A stretch of 64,000 nt of DNA from Stenotrophomonas rhizophila (lineage in GTDB: Bacteria > Pseudomonadota > Gammaproteobacteria > Xanthomonadales > Xanthomonadaceae). Shown here one piece after another: positions 47,224 through 55,901 of this stretch; the first letter of the stretch is position 1, and each line of letters begins with the position of its first letter. The notes beneath the pieces were generated by a model. It searched no databases, was not told the DNA's origin, and was given only the letters and a program-made list of their open reading frames with translations. The stretch spans positions 4,549,228 to 4,613,227 of the forward strand of contig NZ_CP007597.1 in NCBI RefSeq assembly GCF_000661955.1, in the 5' to 3' direction. Made by a program: the position numbers and the translations under genes.

Positions 47224-48147
47224 TCAGCCGGCCGTGCGCGGCAGATCCTTCAGCAGCGGTTGCAGGCGCTGTTCGAACATCGCGTGCAGCTGGCGGATGG
47301 CCGGGGAGAACTGCTTGCGGTGCGGGCACACCAGGTTCAGCGGCAGGCTGTCGCCGGCGCCGCCCAGCAGCACCTGCAGGCGCCCGGCACGCACGTCGGC
47401 GCACAGATCCAACCACGACTTGAACACGATGCCTTCGCCGGCCACGGCCCAGCGCCGCACCACGTCGGCATCGTCGCAGACCATGTTGCCGCGCACCGGC
47501 ACCACCACCCGGCGCCCGTCCACCTCGAAGTTCCAGCGGTCGTAAGCGCGCCCGGCCAGCTGGTACAGCAGGCAGTGGTGGTCCTTGAGCGCCTCCAGGC
47601 TGTCGGGCGTGCCATGCTGGGCCAGGTAGTCCGGCGCCGCTGCCAGCACGCGGCGGTTGCCCGGCAGCAGCGGCAGCGCCACGTAGCTGGCGTTGTCGAA
47701 CCGGCCCAGGCGGAAGGCGATGTCGACCGGATCGCGGAACACGTCGGCCACCTGGTCGGACAGGTGCAGGCGCAGCTGCAGCTTCGGGTGCGCGCGGCGG
47801 AACTCGCTCAGCCACGGCAGCAGCACGTGGCGGCCCAGGTCCGACGGCGCGGCCACCTGCAGCACCCCGCGCAGTTCGGCATCCTCGCCACGCACCCGCG
47901 CCTGGCCCTCGCTCAGGGCGGCCAGCACTTCCTGTGCGTAGGGCAGGTACAGCGCGCCTTCGGCGGTCAGGCGCAGGCTGCGGGTGGAGCGCACGAACAG
48001 GCGCAGGTCCAGCTCGCGCTCCAGCCGGGCCACCGCCGCGGCCACCTGCCCGGGCAGCAGGTCGGCTTCGCGTGCGGCGTTGGAAAAGCTGCCCAGCGCG
48101 GCGGTACGCACGAACAGGCCGAGATCGTCGACGCGGACCATTTTCAT
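47224..48147 (-). CDS. LysR-family transcriptional regulator (divergent from the oxidoreductase)
   Basis: 307 residues from MKMVRVD at 48147. Helix-turn-helix LGSFSNAAREADLLPGQVAA (residues 19-38) then the usual effector-binding domain (FRLGRFDNASYVALPL and the terminal part typical of the CrgA-like group). It is divergent from the oxidoreductase gene with a 90-base gap, suggesting control of that gene and possibly of the LysE gene behind it. Confidence 0.92.
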   Translation of the reverse strand: MKMVRVDDLGLFVRTAALGSFSNAAREADLLPGQVAAAVARLERELDLRLFVRSTRSLRLTAEGALYLPYAQEVLAALSEGQARVRGEDAELRGVLQVAAPSDLGRHVLLPWLSEFRRAHPKLQLRLHLSDQVADVFRDPVDIAFRLGRFDNASYVALPLLPGNRRVLAAAPDYLAQHGTPDSLEALKDHHCLLYQLAGRAYDRWNFEVDGRRVVVPVRGNMVCDDADVVRRWAVAGEGIVFKSWLDLCADVRAGRLQVLLGGAGDSLPLNLVCPHRKQFSPAIRQLHAMFEQRLQPLLKDLPRTAG

Positions 48148-48237
48148 TCCCACAGTGAAAGTGCTGCCCGATTCTGCGCCTTTCCGGCGCGCGGCGTGAA
48201 GCGCAGGCTGTGCGTCTTCCCGAACGGATCTGCCCCG

Positions 48238-49245
48238 ATGAAAGCTGTTGCCTATACCGAACATGGCCTGCCGATCAGCGACCCGCGCGCGCTGCAGGAC
48301 GTCACCCTGCCGATCCCGCAGCCGGGCCCGCGCGACCTGCGCGTGGCGGTCCGTGCGATCTCGGTCAACCCGGTGGACACCAAGGTGCGCAACGGCGTGG
48401 CCGTGACCGAGCCGCGGGTGCTGGGCTGGGATGCGGTGGGTATCGTCGATGCCGTGGGCGATGAGGTCACCCTGTTCCAGCCGGGTGACGCGGTCTTCTA
48501 TGCCGGCGCCATCGGTCGCCCGGGCAGCAATGCCGAGTACCAGCTGGTGGACGAACGCATCGTCGGCCACAAGCCCGCCAGCCTGGATGACGCCGCTGCG
48601 GCCGCCCTGCCGCTCACCGCGATCACCGCCTGGGAACTGCTGTTCGACCGTCTGCGCATCGCCGAGGGCGGTGGCGAGGGCCAGACCCTGCTGGTGGTGG
48701 GCGCGGCCGGCGGCGTGGGCTCGATCCTGGTCCAGCTGGCCCGCCAGCTGACCCGGCTGACGGTGATCGGCACCGCCTCGCGCCCGGACACCCAGGACTG
48801 GGTGTATGGCCTGGGCGCGCACCATGTGATCGACCATTCGCAGCCGCTCACCGACGGCCTGCAGCGGCTGGGCATCGCCGAGGTCAGCCACGTGGCCAGC
48901 CTGACCCACACCGACCAGCACTACGACCAGATCGTGGCCGCGCTCGCCCCGCAGGGCCAGCTGGCGCTGATCGACGACCCCGGCCAGCTCGACGTGATGG
49001 CGCTCAAGCGCAAGAGCCTGTCGCTGCACTGGGAGTCGATGTTCACCCGTTCCAGTTTCAACACGCCGGACCTGCAGCGCCAGCACGACCTGCTGGAACG
49101 GGTCGCCGCGCTGGTCGACGCCGGCGTGCTGCGCACCACCCTGGGCGAGCACTACGGCCGCATCAACGCCGCCAACCTGCGCCAGGCCCACGCCCTGATC
49201 GAGAGCCACCGCGCGCGCGGCAAGCTGGTCCTCGAAGGCTTCTGA
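48238..49245 (+). CDS. Zinc-type alcohol dehydrogenase family protein (quinone oxidoreductase-like)
   Basis: 335 residues. The N-terminal GroES-like fold (VRAISVNPVDTKVRNG ... GWDAVGIVDAVGDEV) and the Rossmann domain with the NADPH loop VGAAGGVGSI are clear. The zinc ligands of true alcohol dehydrogenases are absent, so it is a quinone-oxidoreductase-like reductase, probably NADPH-dependent. It is divergent from a LysR gene, a pair commonly involved in reactive-aldehyde or quinone stress, and is followed closely by a nitroreductase. Confidence 0.92.
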   Translation: MKAVAYTEHGLPISDPRALQDVTLPIPQPGPRDLRVAVRAISVNPVDTKVRNGVAVTEPRVLGWDAVGIVDAVGDEVTLFQPGDAVFYAGAIGRPGSNAEYQLVDERIVGHKPASLDDAAAAALPLTAITAWELLFDRLRIAEGGGEGQTLLVVGAAGGVGSILVQLARQLTRLTVIGTASRPDTQDWVYGLGAHHVIDHSQPLTDGLQRLGIAEVSHVASLTHTDQHYDQIVAALAPQGQLALIDDPGQLDVMALKRKSLSLHWESMFTRSSFNTPDLQRQHDLLERVAALVDAGVLRTTLGEHYGRINAANLRQAHALIESHRARGKLVLEGF

Positions 49246-49278
49246 ACCCCTTACTGAATCCCCCCAACTGAACCCGCA

Positions 49279-49947
49279 ATGGACTTTGTTCCCATGACCC
49301 TCGCTCCGGTGGCCCTGCGCCGCCACACCACCAAGGCCTACGACCCCACCCGCACGCTGCCGCCCGCGGTGCTGGAGGACCTGCTGGAGGTGCTGCACAA
49401 CGCCCCCTCGTCGGTGAATTCGCAGCCGTGGCACTTCCTGGTGGCCGGCACTCCCGAGGCACGGGCGCGCATCGCCCGCGCCACGCAGCCCCACCAGCCC
49501 TACAACACCGCCAAGATCACCGACGCCTCGCACGTGATCGTGTTTGCCACCCGCACCGGTATCGATGACGCGTACCTGGCCCAGGTGATCGACCAGGAAA
49601 CCGCCGACGGCCGCTATCCCAGCCCCGAGGCGCGCGAAGGCCAGCGCGGCGCGCTGCACCACTACGTGGACCTGCACCGCCACACCCTGGGCGACGTGCA
49701 GCACTGGATGCAGAAGCAGACCTACCTGGCCGTGGGCACCCTGCTGCTCGCGGCGGGCGTGCACGGCATCGACGCCACCCCCATGGAAGGCTTCGACGCC
49801 GAGGTGCTGGACGCCGAACTGGGCCTGCGTGCGCGCGGCTTCACCAGCGTGGTGCTGGTGGCGCTGGGCTACGGCAGCGCGGCCAACTTCAATGCCGGCC
49901 TGCCCAAGTCGCGGCTGCCCCGCGAGCAGGTGTTCACCCAGCTCTGA
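49279..49947 (+). CDS. nfsB: NfsB-type NAD(P)H nitroreductase
   Basis: 222 residues (an ATG five codons later is possible). FMN-binding motifs RRHTTKAYDP near the N-terminus and APSSVNSQPWHF in the first third, with a matching LPREQVF end, fit the oxygen-insensitive NfsB group. It reduces nitroaromatics or quinones. The gene follows the quinone oxidoreductase by 33 bases, so both are probably one LysR-controlled unit. Confidence 0.9.
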   Translation: MDFVPMTLAPVALRRHTTKAYDPTRTLPPAVLEDLLEVLHNAPSSVNSQPWHFLVAGTPEARARIARATQPHQPYNTAKITDASHVIVFATRTGIDDAYLAQVIDQETADGRYPSPEAREGQRGALHHYVDLHRHTLGDVQHWMQKQTYLAVGTLLLAAGVHGIDATPMEGFDAEVLDAELGLRARGFTSVVLVALGYGSAANFNAGLPKSRLPREQVFTQL

Positions 49948-49953
49948 ACGGCG

Positions 49954-50580
49954 TCAGGGCACGCCGTTGTCCACGTGCAGGGCAAAGCCCGCACGTGGAC
50001 CCAGCCGTGCGAACCACGCCTGCACCGCCGGAAATAGCGGCTTTTCGCCCGGGGTCATGCGCCAGCGCTGGGTCGACAGTCCCAGCACGATGTCGGCCAG
50101 GCTGAAGTGGTTGCCGACCACATGCGCGCCGGTCTGCGCCAGCTGCCGGTCCAGCACGCCCATCAGGCGATTCCAGTGCGCCAGGCTGGTTGCCGCTGCT
50201 GCGGCATCGGTGTATTCGGGATGCCGGCGTACACCCGACATGAAGGCATAGCGCCATGCGGTATTGAGATCGGTGGCCTGCCAGTCCATCCATTGCTCCA
50301 CCTGCGCCCGACCCTGCGGCGCCTGCGGCAGGAGGTCATGCCGGTTCTCGCGTGCCGCCAGGTAGCGGCAGATGCTGTTGGACTCCCACAGCACGAAGTC
50401 GCCATCCCGCAGCACCGGGACCTGCGCGTTGGGATTGAACCGGCGCACGCAGGCATCCAGGTCCGCGTCGGCCGCCCCGGCGTCGGCGCCGATGTGCCGG
50501 TAATCGAGCTCCAGCTCGGCGCATAGCCACAGCACCTTGCGTACGTTGATCGAGGTCGACTTCCCATACAACTCCAGCAT
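49954..50580 (-). CDS. Glutathione S-transferase
   Basis: 208 residues from MLELYGK at 50580. The N-terminal thioredoxin-like domain has SINVRKVLW at its start, the cis-proline AQVPVLRDGD and the WESNSICRYLA glutathione-binding segment; an all-helical C-terminal domain follows with the FSLADIVLG motif. It conjugates glutathione to electrophiles. It converges on the nitroreductase gene, six bases away. Confidence 0.93.
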   Translation of the reverse strand: MLELYGKSTSINVRKVLWLCAELELDYRHIGADAGAADADLDACVRRFNPNAQVPVLRDGDFVLWESNSICRYLAARENRHDLLPQAPQGRAQVEQWMDWQATDLNTAWRYAFMSGVRRHPEYTDAAAAATSLAHWNRLMGVLDRQLAQTGAHVVGNHFSLADIVLGLSTQRWRMTPGEKPLFPAVQAWFARLGPRAGFALHVDNGVP

Positions 50581-50630
50581 GTACCCGCCCGACGCAGCCA
50601 ATGAGACCGGCTCAGCCTACACTTGCGTGC

Positions 50631-52214
50631 ATGCAAACCGAATTCCTGATCCTTGGCGGCCTTGTCTGCGTCGTCCTCGTCCTGCAGCTGCTGGTCCTGC
50701 TGCGGCGTTCCCAGCACGGCGGGCTTGAACAGGCCCTGCGCGACGAAGCGCGGGTGGGCCGCGGCGAACTGCGTGAGCAACTCGAAGGGCTGGGCCGGCA
50801 GCAGGACGCACGGCTGGAATCCTTCGCGCGCGCGCTGACCGACCTGTCCACCCGCACCGACCAGCGCCTGGATCTGCTGCGCGATGCGCTGGGCGAAGAT
50901 GCGCGCAAGGCGCGCGAAGAGAGCGCGCTGGCCCAGCAGCGCACCGGCGAACTGCTGGCCCAGCGCCTGCACGACATGCGCGCGCAGCTGGACGTGTTCG
51001 GCCAGCAGCAACAGGCCCGCATCGAGGCCTTCGGCCAGCAGCTGGTGGAACTGACCACGCGCACCGACAGCCACATGGTCGCGCTGCGCCAGGCCCTGGG
51101 CGAGGACGCCCGCAAGGGTCGCGAGGAAACCGCGCAGTCGCAGCAGCGCCTGGCCGAATCGCTGGGCCTGCGCCTGCAGGAGATGACCCAGCGCAACGAG
51201 GCCCGCATCGGCGAGATGCGCGCCACGCTGGAGCAGCAGCTCAAGAGCCTGCAGACCGACAACGCCGAAAAGCTCGACCAGATGCGCGTCACCGTGGACG
51301 AGAAGCTGCAGACCACGCTGGAAGCGCGCCTGGGCGCCTCGTTCCAGCTGGTCTCCGACCGCCTGGAGCAGGTCCAGCGCGGGCTCGGCGAAATGCAGCA
51401 GCTGGCCACCGGCGTGGGCGACCTCAAGCGCGTGCTGACCAACGTCAAGAACCGCGGCAGCTGGGGCGAAGTGCAGCTGGACAACATCCTGGAGCAGACC
51501 CTGACCCAGGAGCAGTACGCACGCGGGGTGAAGGTGCGCCCGGACAGTGGGGAAATGGTCGACATCGCCGTGCGTCTGCCGGGCCGTGGCCACGAGGACA
51601 CGCCGGTGTGGCTGCCGATCGATTCCAAGTTCCCGCGCGAGGATTACGAGCGCCTGCTCGATGCGCAGGAACAGGGCGACGCTGACGGCGTGCGCGTGCA
51701 GGGTGCGCAGCTGGAGCGCGCCATCCGCATCCAGGCCAAGTCGATCTGCGACAAGTACATCGTGCCGCCGCACACCACCGATTTCGCAGTGATGTTCCTG
51801 CCCACCGAGGGCCTGTACGCCGAAGTGATCCGCCGCCCCGGCCTGGTCGACCTGCTGCAGCGCGAACATCGCGTGGTGGTGGCCGGGCCGACCACCGTCA
51901 CCGCGTTGCTCAACAGCCTGCAGATGGGCTTCCGCACGCTGGCCATCGAGCAGCGTTCCAGCGAGGTGTGGAGTCTGCTGGGCGCGGTCAAGAGCGAGTT
52001 CGGCAAGTTCGCCGGCATCCTGGAAAAGGCCGAGAAGCAGATCAGCACGGTCGGCCGCAGCCTGGGCGAGGCCAGCCGCAAGACCCGCACCATCGAGCGC
52101 CGCCTGCGCGGCGTGGAGTCGCTCACCGCCGAGCAAAGCCAGGACCTGCTGGAAGACACCACCGGCGAAGACGACGACAGCGGCATGGACGAGAGCAGCG
52201 GCGCGCAGGACTGA
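50631..52214 (+). CDS. rmuC: DNA recombination protein RmuC
   Basis: 527 residues from MQTEFLI at 50631. One N-terminal membrane helix, a long coiled coil (about 40-230, with a repeating Gln/Glu/Arg pattern), then the RmuC nuclease-like domain (KNRGSWGEVQLDNILEQTL, then SKFPREDYERL and KYIVPPHTTDFAVMFLPTE). The family limits large DNA rearrangements. It starts 51 bases after the divergent GST start. Confidence 0.94.
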   Translation: MQTEFLILGGLVCVVLVLQLLVLLRRSQHGGLEQALRDEARVGRGELREQLEGLGRQQDARLESFARALTDLSTRTDQRLDLLRDALGEDARKAREESALAQQRTGELLAQRLHDMRAQLDVFGQQQQARIEAFGQQLVELTTRTDSHMVALRQALGEDARKGREETAQSQQRLAESLGLRLQEMTQRNEARIGEMRATLEQQLKSLQTDNAEKLDQMRVTVDEKLQTTLEARLGASFQLVSDRLEQVQRGLGEMQQLATGVGDLKRVLTNVKNRGSWGEVQLDNILEQTLTQEQYARGVKVRPDSGEMVDIAVRLPGRGHEDTPVWLPIDSKFPREDYERLLDAQEQGDADGVRVQGAQLERAIRIQAKSICDKYIVPPHTTDFAVMFLPTEGLYAEVIRRPGLVDLLQREHRVVVAGPTTVTALLNSLQMGFRTLAIEQRSSEVWSLLGAVKSEFGKFAGILEKAEKQISTVGRSLGEASRKTRTIERRLRGVESLTAEQSQDLLEDTTGEDDDSGMDESSGAQD

Positions 52215-52288
52215 CACCTGGCGTACATGCACTGCATGCACGTGATCGCGCATGCTGTGCACCTGTCGATCGTTCAAGGAATATCCGC

Positions 52289-52666
52289 ATGCGCCTGACC
52301 GTGTTGTTGTCCCTGCTGCTGGCCGTGGCCGGTTGCGCCAGTACCACCCCGCCGGGTGCCCCCGTACCTGCCGACGGCGCCACTGCCGCCACTCCGGCAA
52401 CCCTGGACGCGGCCGCGTGCCGGCAGGCCGGTGGCGCGCTCACGCCGCTGGGCCGGCTGCAACGCGTGCAGTGCGTGGTGCCCTACGCCGATGCCGGCAA
52501 GGCCTGCAGCGCCAAGGCCGACTGCACCGGCCAGTGCCTGGCGCAGGGCGAGGTGGCCCCGGGTGCCAAGGCCCAAGGCCTCTGTCAGGTCGACATCAGC
52601 CAGAACTTCGGCTGCCGCCAGCGCATCGACGGTGGCGTGGCATTGGGCACGATCTGCGTTGATTGA
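52289..52666 (+). CDS. Cysteine-rich lipoprotein of unknown function
   Basis: 125 residues from MRLTVLL at 52289, with AAGGA upstream. The signal ends in AVAGC, so Cys17 is likely lipidated. The rest has six more cysteines, several close together (KACSAKADCTGQC), pointing to disulfides in the periplasm. No family is recognised. It lies 57 bases before the glutathione peroxidase gene, in the same direction. Confidence 0.75.
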   Translation: MRLTVLLSLLLAVAGCASTTPPGAPVPADGATAATPATLDAAACRQAGGALTPLGRLQRVQCVVPYADAGKACSAKADCTGQCLAQGEVAPGAKAQGLCQVDISQNFGCRQRIDGGVALGTICVD

Positions 52667-52722
52667 TGCTTTCCCGCCATGGGCCCGCCCGTGGCGTCCC
52701 TGTCCCAACCCAAGGAACTGTA

Positions 52723-53283
52723 GTGAGCCAGACTGTCTACGACATCCCCGTCACCACCATCGAAGGCCAGCCGTCGTCGCTGGCCGACTACCGCGGCAAG
52801 GTGCTGCTGGTGGTCAATGTGGCCTCCAAGTGTGGGCTGACCACGCAGTACGAAGGCCTGCAGCAGCTGTATGCGGCCAAGCACGAGGCCGGCCTGGAAG
52901 TGCTGGGTTTCCCGGCCAACAACTTCCTGGGCCAGGAGCCGGGCAGCGAGTCGGAGATCCAGCAGTTCTGCCAGCTGGAATACAACGTGGCCTTCCCGCT
53001 GTTCGCCAAGATCAGCGTGGCCGGCGATGACGTGCACCCGCTGTACCGCGCGCTGACCGAGGCACAGCCGGCCGCCACCGGTGAAGGCCCGATGCGCGAG
53101 AAGCTGGAAGGCCTGGTCACCAAGTACCCCGATCTGGTGGTCAACCCGGCGCCGGGCGTGCTGTGGAACTTCGAGAAGTTCCTGATCGGTCGCGATGGCC
53201 AGGTCATCGCGCGCTTCGCACCGGACGTGGCCGTCGACGACGCCCGCCTGGTGGCCGCGATCGACGCCGCACTGGCCGTCTGA
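52723..53283 (+). CDS. Glutathione peroxidase
   Basis: 186 residues from a GTG at 52723 with AAGGA nine bases upstream. The catalytic cysteine sits in VNVASKCGLT and the glutamine and tryptophan of the active site in FPANNFLGQE and the later WNFEKFLI. The bacterial protein uses Cys instead of selenocysteine and often takes electrons from thioredoxin. It reduces peroxides and lipid hydroperoxides. A bidirectional terminator follows. Confidence 0.95.
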   Translation: MSQTVYDIPVTTIEGQPSSLADYRGKVLLVVNVASKCGLTTQYEGLQQLYAAKHEAGLEVLGFPANNFLGQEPGSESEIQQFCQLEYNVAFPLFAKISVAGDDVHPLYRALTEAQPAATGEGPMREKLEGLVTKYPDLVVNPAPGVLWNFEKFLIGRDGQVIARFAPDVAVDDARLVAAIDAALAV

Positions 53284-53310
53284 GTCACGGTGGGGCGCAG
53301 GCCCAAGAAA

Positions 53311-53333
53311 AAACCCCGCCTTGGCGGGGTTTT
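53311..53333. terminator. Bidirectional terminator between gpx and mlaA
   Basis: AAACCCCGCC and GGCGGGGTTT form a 10-bp stem with a 2-base loop. T's follow on the plus strand and A's precede it, so it can stop transcription from both converging genes. Confidence 0.9.
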
Positions 53334-53343
53334 TTTTGTCCGG

Positions 53344-54348
53344 TCAGTTGCCCCAGTTGGGCATCGGCATCGCATCGACCGGGATCGGGGCGGTGTCGTC
53401 GGCGTCCTTGCCACGGGCATGCTTGCCGCGCAGGTCGTTCTCGATCTGGTAGTTGCGGCGCTGCAGCCACGCATCGCGCACCAGGGTGTATTCGTCCACG
53501 GCGTTGGCACGCATGTCGTCGATGGCCAGCAGCTGCGAACGCATGTCCACCAGCTGCAGGCCCTGCAGGCCGATGCGCACCTTGTCTTCCTCGATGGTGC
53601 GGATCGGCGAGAGCGGCATGTCGCCGGCCAGGCCGAACACGTCGCGCACGGTACGCGGGCCGAAGAACGGCAGTTCCACGTAGCGCGAACGGCGCCAGCC
53701 CCAGGCACCCAGGGTCTGGCCGAAATCTTCCTTGCGGCTGGGCACCAGCGCCTTGCTGGCCGGGTCGAACAGCCCACCTATGCCCAGCGTGGAGTTCATC
53801 AGGAACCGGCCCAGGCTGTCCCAGGCATCGTCCGGACGGCCCTGCAGCAGCTGGTTGGTGATGGTCACCGGGGCGCGCAGGTTGTTGAAGAAGTTGCTGA
53901 CGCCGGTCCGCGCGAAGCGCGGCACCACGTGGGTGTAGGCGGTGGCCAGCGGCCGTGCGATGGCGCGGTCGACCACGTTGTTGAAGCTGTGCACGCGGCG
54001 GTTGAACGGTTCCCACGGGTCGTAGATGGCCCGCTCCGGTTCCACCCCGTCCGCCGTCGGCGCCGGGCCGCCGTACAACGCGGCGAAGTCGTCTTCGGCA
54101 TTGGTCGGCGCAGCGTCACCGCTGGCTGGCGGCGTGCCGGCATCGGTGGGCGCCGCGACCTCGGCCACGGGGGCCGCGACGTCGGTGCTGGCGCTGTCGG
54201 TTGCGGCAACCGCGGTGTCGGTCGGGGCTGCAGCAGGGCTGCTGTCCACGGCAACACCGGCCGGTGCACTGTCGCGTGCGGGCTTGCCGGCACAGGCGGT
54301 CAGCGCCAGCGCCAACACGAGAAGGGGGAGGGTGCGTATGACGTTCAT
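53344..54348 (-). CDS. mlaA: Outer-membrane lipid-asymmetry lipoprotein MlaA (VacJ)
   Basis: 334 residues from MNVIRTL. The signal ends at LTAC, Cys19 lipidated. Residues 20-100 are a low-complexity Ala/Pro/Thr/Val/Asp linker, longer than in E. coli. The MlaA domain begins with DPWEPFNRRVHSFNNVVDRA, which is the family signature, and includes GRFLMNSTLGIGG. It sits in the outer membrane, removes misplaced phospholipid from the outer leaflet and passes it to MlaC. Its stop is next to the bidirectional terminator. It starts a base or two after mlaB ends. Confidence 0.94.
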   Translation of the reverse strand: MNVIRTLPLLVLALALTACAGKPARDSAPAGVAVDSSPAAAPTDTAVAATDSASTDVAAPVAEVAAPTDAGTPPASGDAAPTNAEDDFAALYGGPAPTADGVEPERAIYDPWEPFNRRVHSFNNVVDRAIARPLATAYTHVVPRFARTGVSNFFNNLRAPVTITNQLLQGRPDDAWDSLGRFLMNSTLGIGGLFDPASKALVPSRKEDFGQTLGAWGWRRSRYVELPFFGPRTVRDVFGLAGDMPLSPIRTIEEDKVRIGLQGLQLVDMRSQLLAIDDMRANAVDEYTLVRDAWLQRRNYQIENDLRGKHARGKDADDTAPIPVDAMPMPNWGN

Positions 54349-54349
54349 G

Positions 54350-54661
54350 TCAGCTCGCCGCAGAAAGGGCATGGAAATCCAGGGTCGGTGCGAGCCGGTA
54401 GGCGGCACTGAGTTCGTTGTAACCGGTGGGGCTGCCGATGATCTCCGCGGTGCCGCCGGCCGCGCGCGCACGCGCCGCCAGTTCGGCCAGCAGCGCCAGG
54501 CCGGCGCTGTCCACCCGCGTCACCGCCGTCAGGTCGAGCTGGCGCACGCCCTCCGGCGATGACAGCGAAGGCCACAGGGCAGTCGCCGCTGCGCGGTCGA
54601 GCACGCCGCTGAAGACCAGCGCCGTGCCGTTGCGCTGCACGCTGGCCGTGTTACTTGCCAC
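54350..54661 (-). CDS. mlaB: MlaB STAS-domain protein
   Basis: 103 residues from a GTG at 54661 overlapping the mlaC stop. The STAS domain is visible as LVFSGVLDRAAATALWP and DLTAVTRVDSAGLALLAEL, with the conserved Ser that binds near MlaF. It stabilises the MlaFEDB complex in the inner membrane. A longer frame upstream lies inside mlaC and is unlikely. Confidence 0.88.
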   Translation of the reverse strand: MASNTASVQRNGTALVFSGVLDRAAATALWPSLSSPEGVRQLDLTAVTRVDSAGLALLAELAARARAAGGTAEIIGSPTGYNELSAAYRLAPTLDFHALSAAS

Positions 54662-55313
54662 GGGGCGCCTGACCGGCCTGCATGGTGCCGTTGCGCAGTT
54701 CGGTGGCCACCTGCTGGATCGACTTCTGGCGCAGCGGCGCATCGAACTGGGTCTTGAAGGTCTGCACGTAGGAGATGCCTTCGATCATCACGTCGAAGAT
54801 CTTCCACTGGCCGTTGACGTTGCGCATCAGGTAGTCGACCGGGGTCGGCTCGTTGCCGGCGCGCATCAGTTCGGTGGACACGCGCACGCCGCGGTTGCCC
54901 GGCAGCGGCGACTGGCCCTTCAGGCGGAAGGTCGGCTTGCCCTGGATTTCGAGCAGGGCCGCGCCGTAGCGCTGCATCAGGTTGTCGGCCATGGCATCGG
55001 CGAACAGCTTGACGTCGGCATCGGAGGCACCACGGCCGTGCACGCCCAGCACCAGGCGGGCGGCGTAGTCACGGTCGAAGGTCTTGTTGAGCTCGCTGTT
55101 GATGAAGCTGCGCAGCACCGTCGGGTTGGCGCGGAACTCGCTGCGACGCTGCTGCAGCGTGCTCAGGATGCGCGTGCTGGCGTCGAGCACGGCCTTGCCG
55201 GCGTCGTTCTGCGCGGCAGCGGCCGGAGCCGGGGCCGCCTGGGCGAAGCCCAGCGACGGAAGGCTGGCGAGCAGGGCCGAGGCAAGCAGGGCCGGAATCA
55301 GTTTACGGGTCAT
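54651..55313 (-). CDS. mlaC: Periplasmic phospholipid-binding protein MlaC
   Basis: 220 residues. A signal peptide (about 1-24, cut after GFAQA) and a Tol-Tol-Ttg2-like fold with FDRDYAARLVLGVHG and VDYLMRNVNGQWKIFDVMIEG, typical of MlaC, which carries single phospholipids across the periplasm between MlaA and MlaFEDB. It overlaps mlaD (ATGA) and mlaB. Confidence 0.95.
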   Translation of the reverse strand: MTRKLIPALLASALLASLPSLGFAQAAPAPAAAAQNDAGKAVLDASTRILSTLQQRRSEFRANPTVLRSFINSELNKTFDRDYAARLVLGVHGRGASDADVKLFADAMADNLMQRYGAALLEIQGKPTFRLKGQSPLPGNRGVRVSTELMRAGNEPTPVDYLMRNVNGQWKIFDVMIEGISYVQTFKTQFDAPLRQKSIQQVATELRNGTMQAGQAPRGK

Positions 55314-55837
55314 TTCTGCGGTTCCGTTGCAGGCGCTTCAGCGCCGTGGGCGTCCTGGGACTCAGTGCCACCGGCGTTGGCCGGGCCACTGAACATATAT
55401 TTGCCAACCAACTGCAGCAGGTCTACCGCCGGCTGGGTGAAGGCGATCTCATCGCCGGACTTGAGCACGTCCGGATCACCGCCCGGCTGAAGTCCGATAT
55501 AGCTCTCGCCAAGCAAACCGCTGGTGAATATGCCCGCCGAGGTGTCGGCCGGCAGATCCTTGAACTTCGGGTCCAGCTTCAGGGTGACGATGGAGTCGAA
55601 CTTGAGCGGGTCCAGTTCGATGGCGCCGACCTGGCCGACGGTCACGCCGCCAATCTTGACCGGGGCCTGCTTGCGCAGCTGCCCGATCTGGGTGAAACGC
55701 GCCTTCAGTTCGTAGCCGTCGCTGCCAAAGCCCCAGCGTTGGTTAGTGGAGGCGACGGCCAGCACCAGCAGCGAGGCCAGCGCCAGCAGCAGGAATGCGC
55801 CGACGGAAAATTCGAGTCTGGGACCGCGGATGGCCAT
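55310..55837 (-). CDS. mlaD: MlaD, MCE-domain phospholipid transfer protein
   Basis: 175 residues with one N-terminal membrane helix (about 8-28) and the MCE domain starting FTQIGQLRKQAPVKIGGV; the LGESYIGLQPG segment and the Pro/Asp-rich tail follow. It forms a hexameric ring on the periplasmic face of MlaE. The stop overlaps the mlaC start. Confidence 0.94.
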   Translation of the reverse strand: MAIRGPRLEFSVGAFLLLALASLLVLAVASTNQRWGFGSDGYELKARFTQIGQLRKQAPVKIGGVTVGQVGAIELDPLKFDSIVTLKLDPKFKDLPADTSAGIFTSGLLGESYIGLQPGGDPDVLKSGDEIAFTQPAVDLLQLVGKYMFSGPANAGGTESQDAHGAEAPATEPQK

Positions 55838-55901
55838 GGTTGTCTCACTGTTCGTTTGTCAGGTGCCCAAGCGTGCCCGGGCGGGTTTCATGGATCGGTG
55901 T

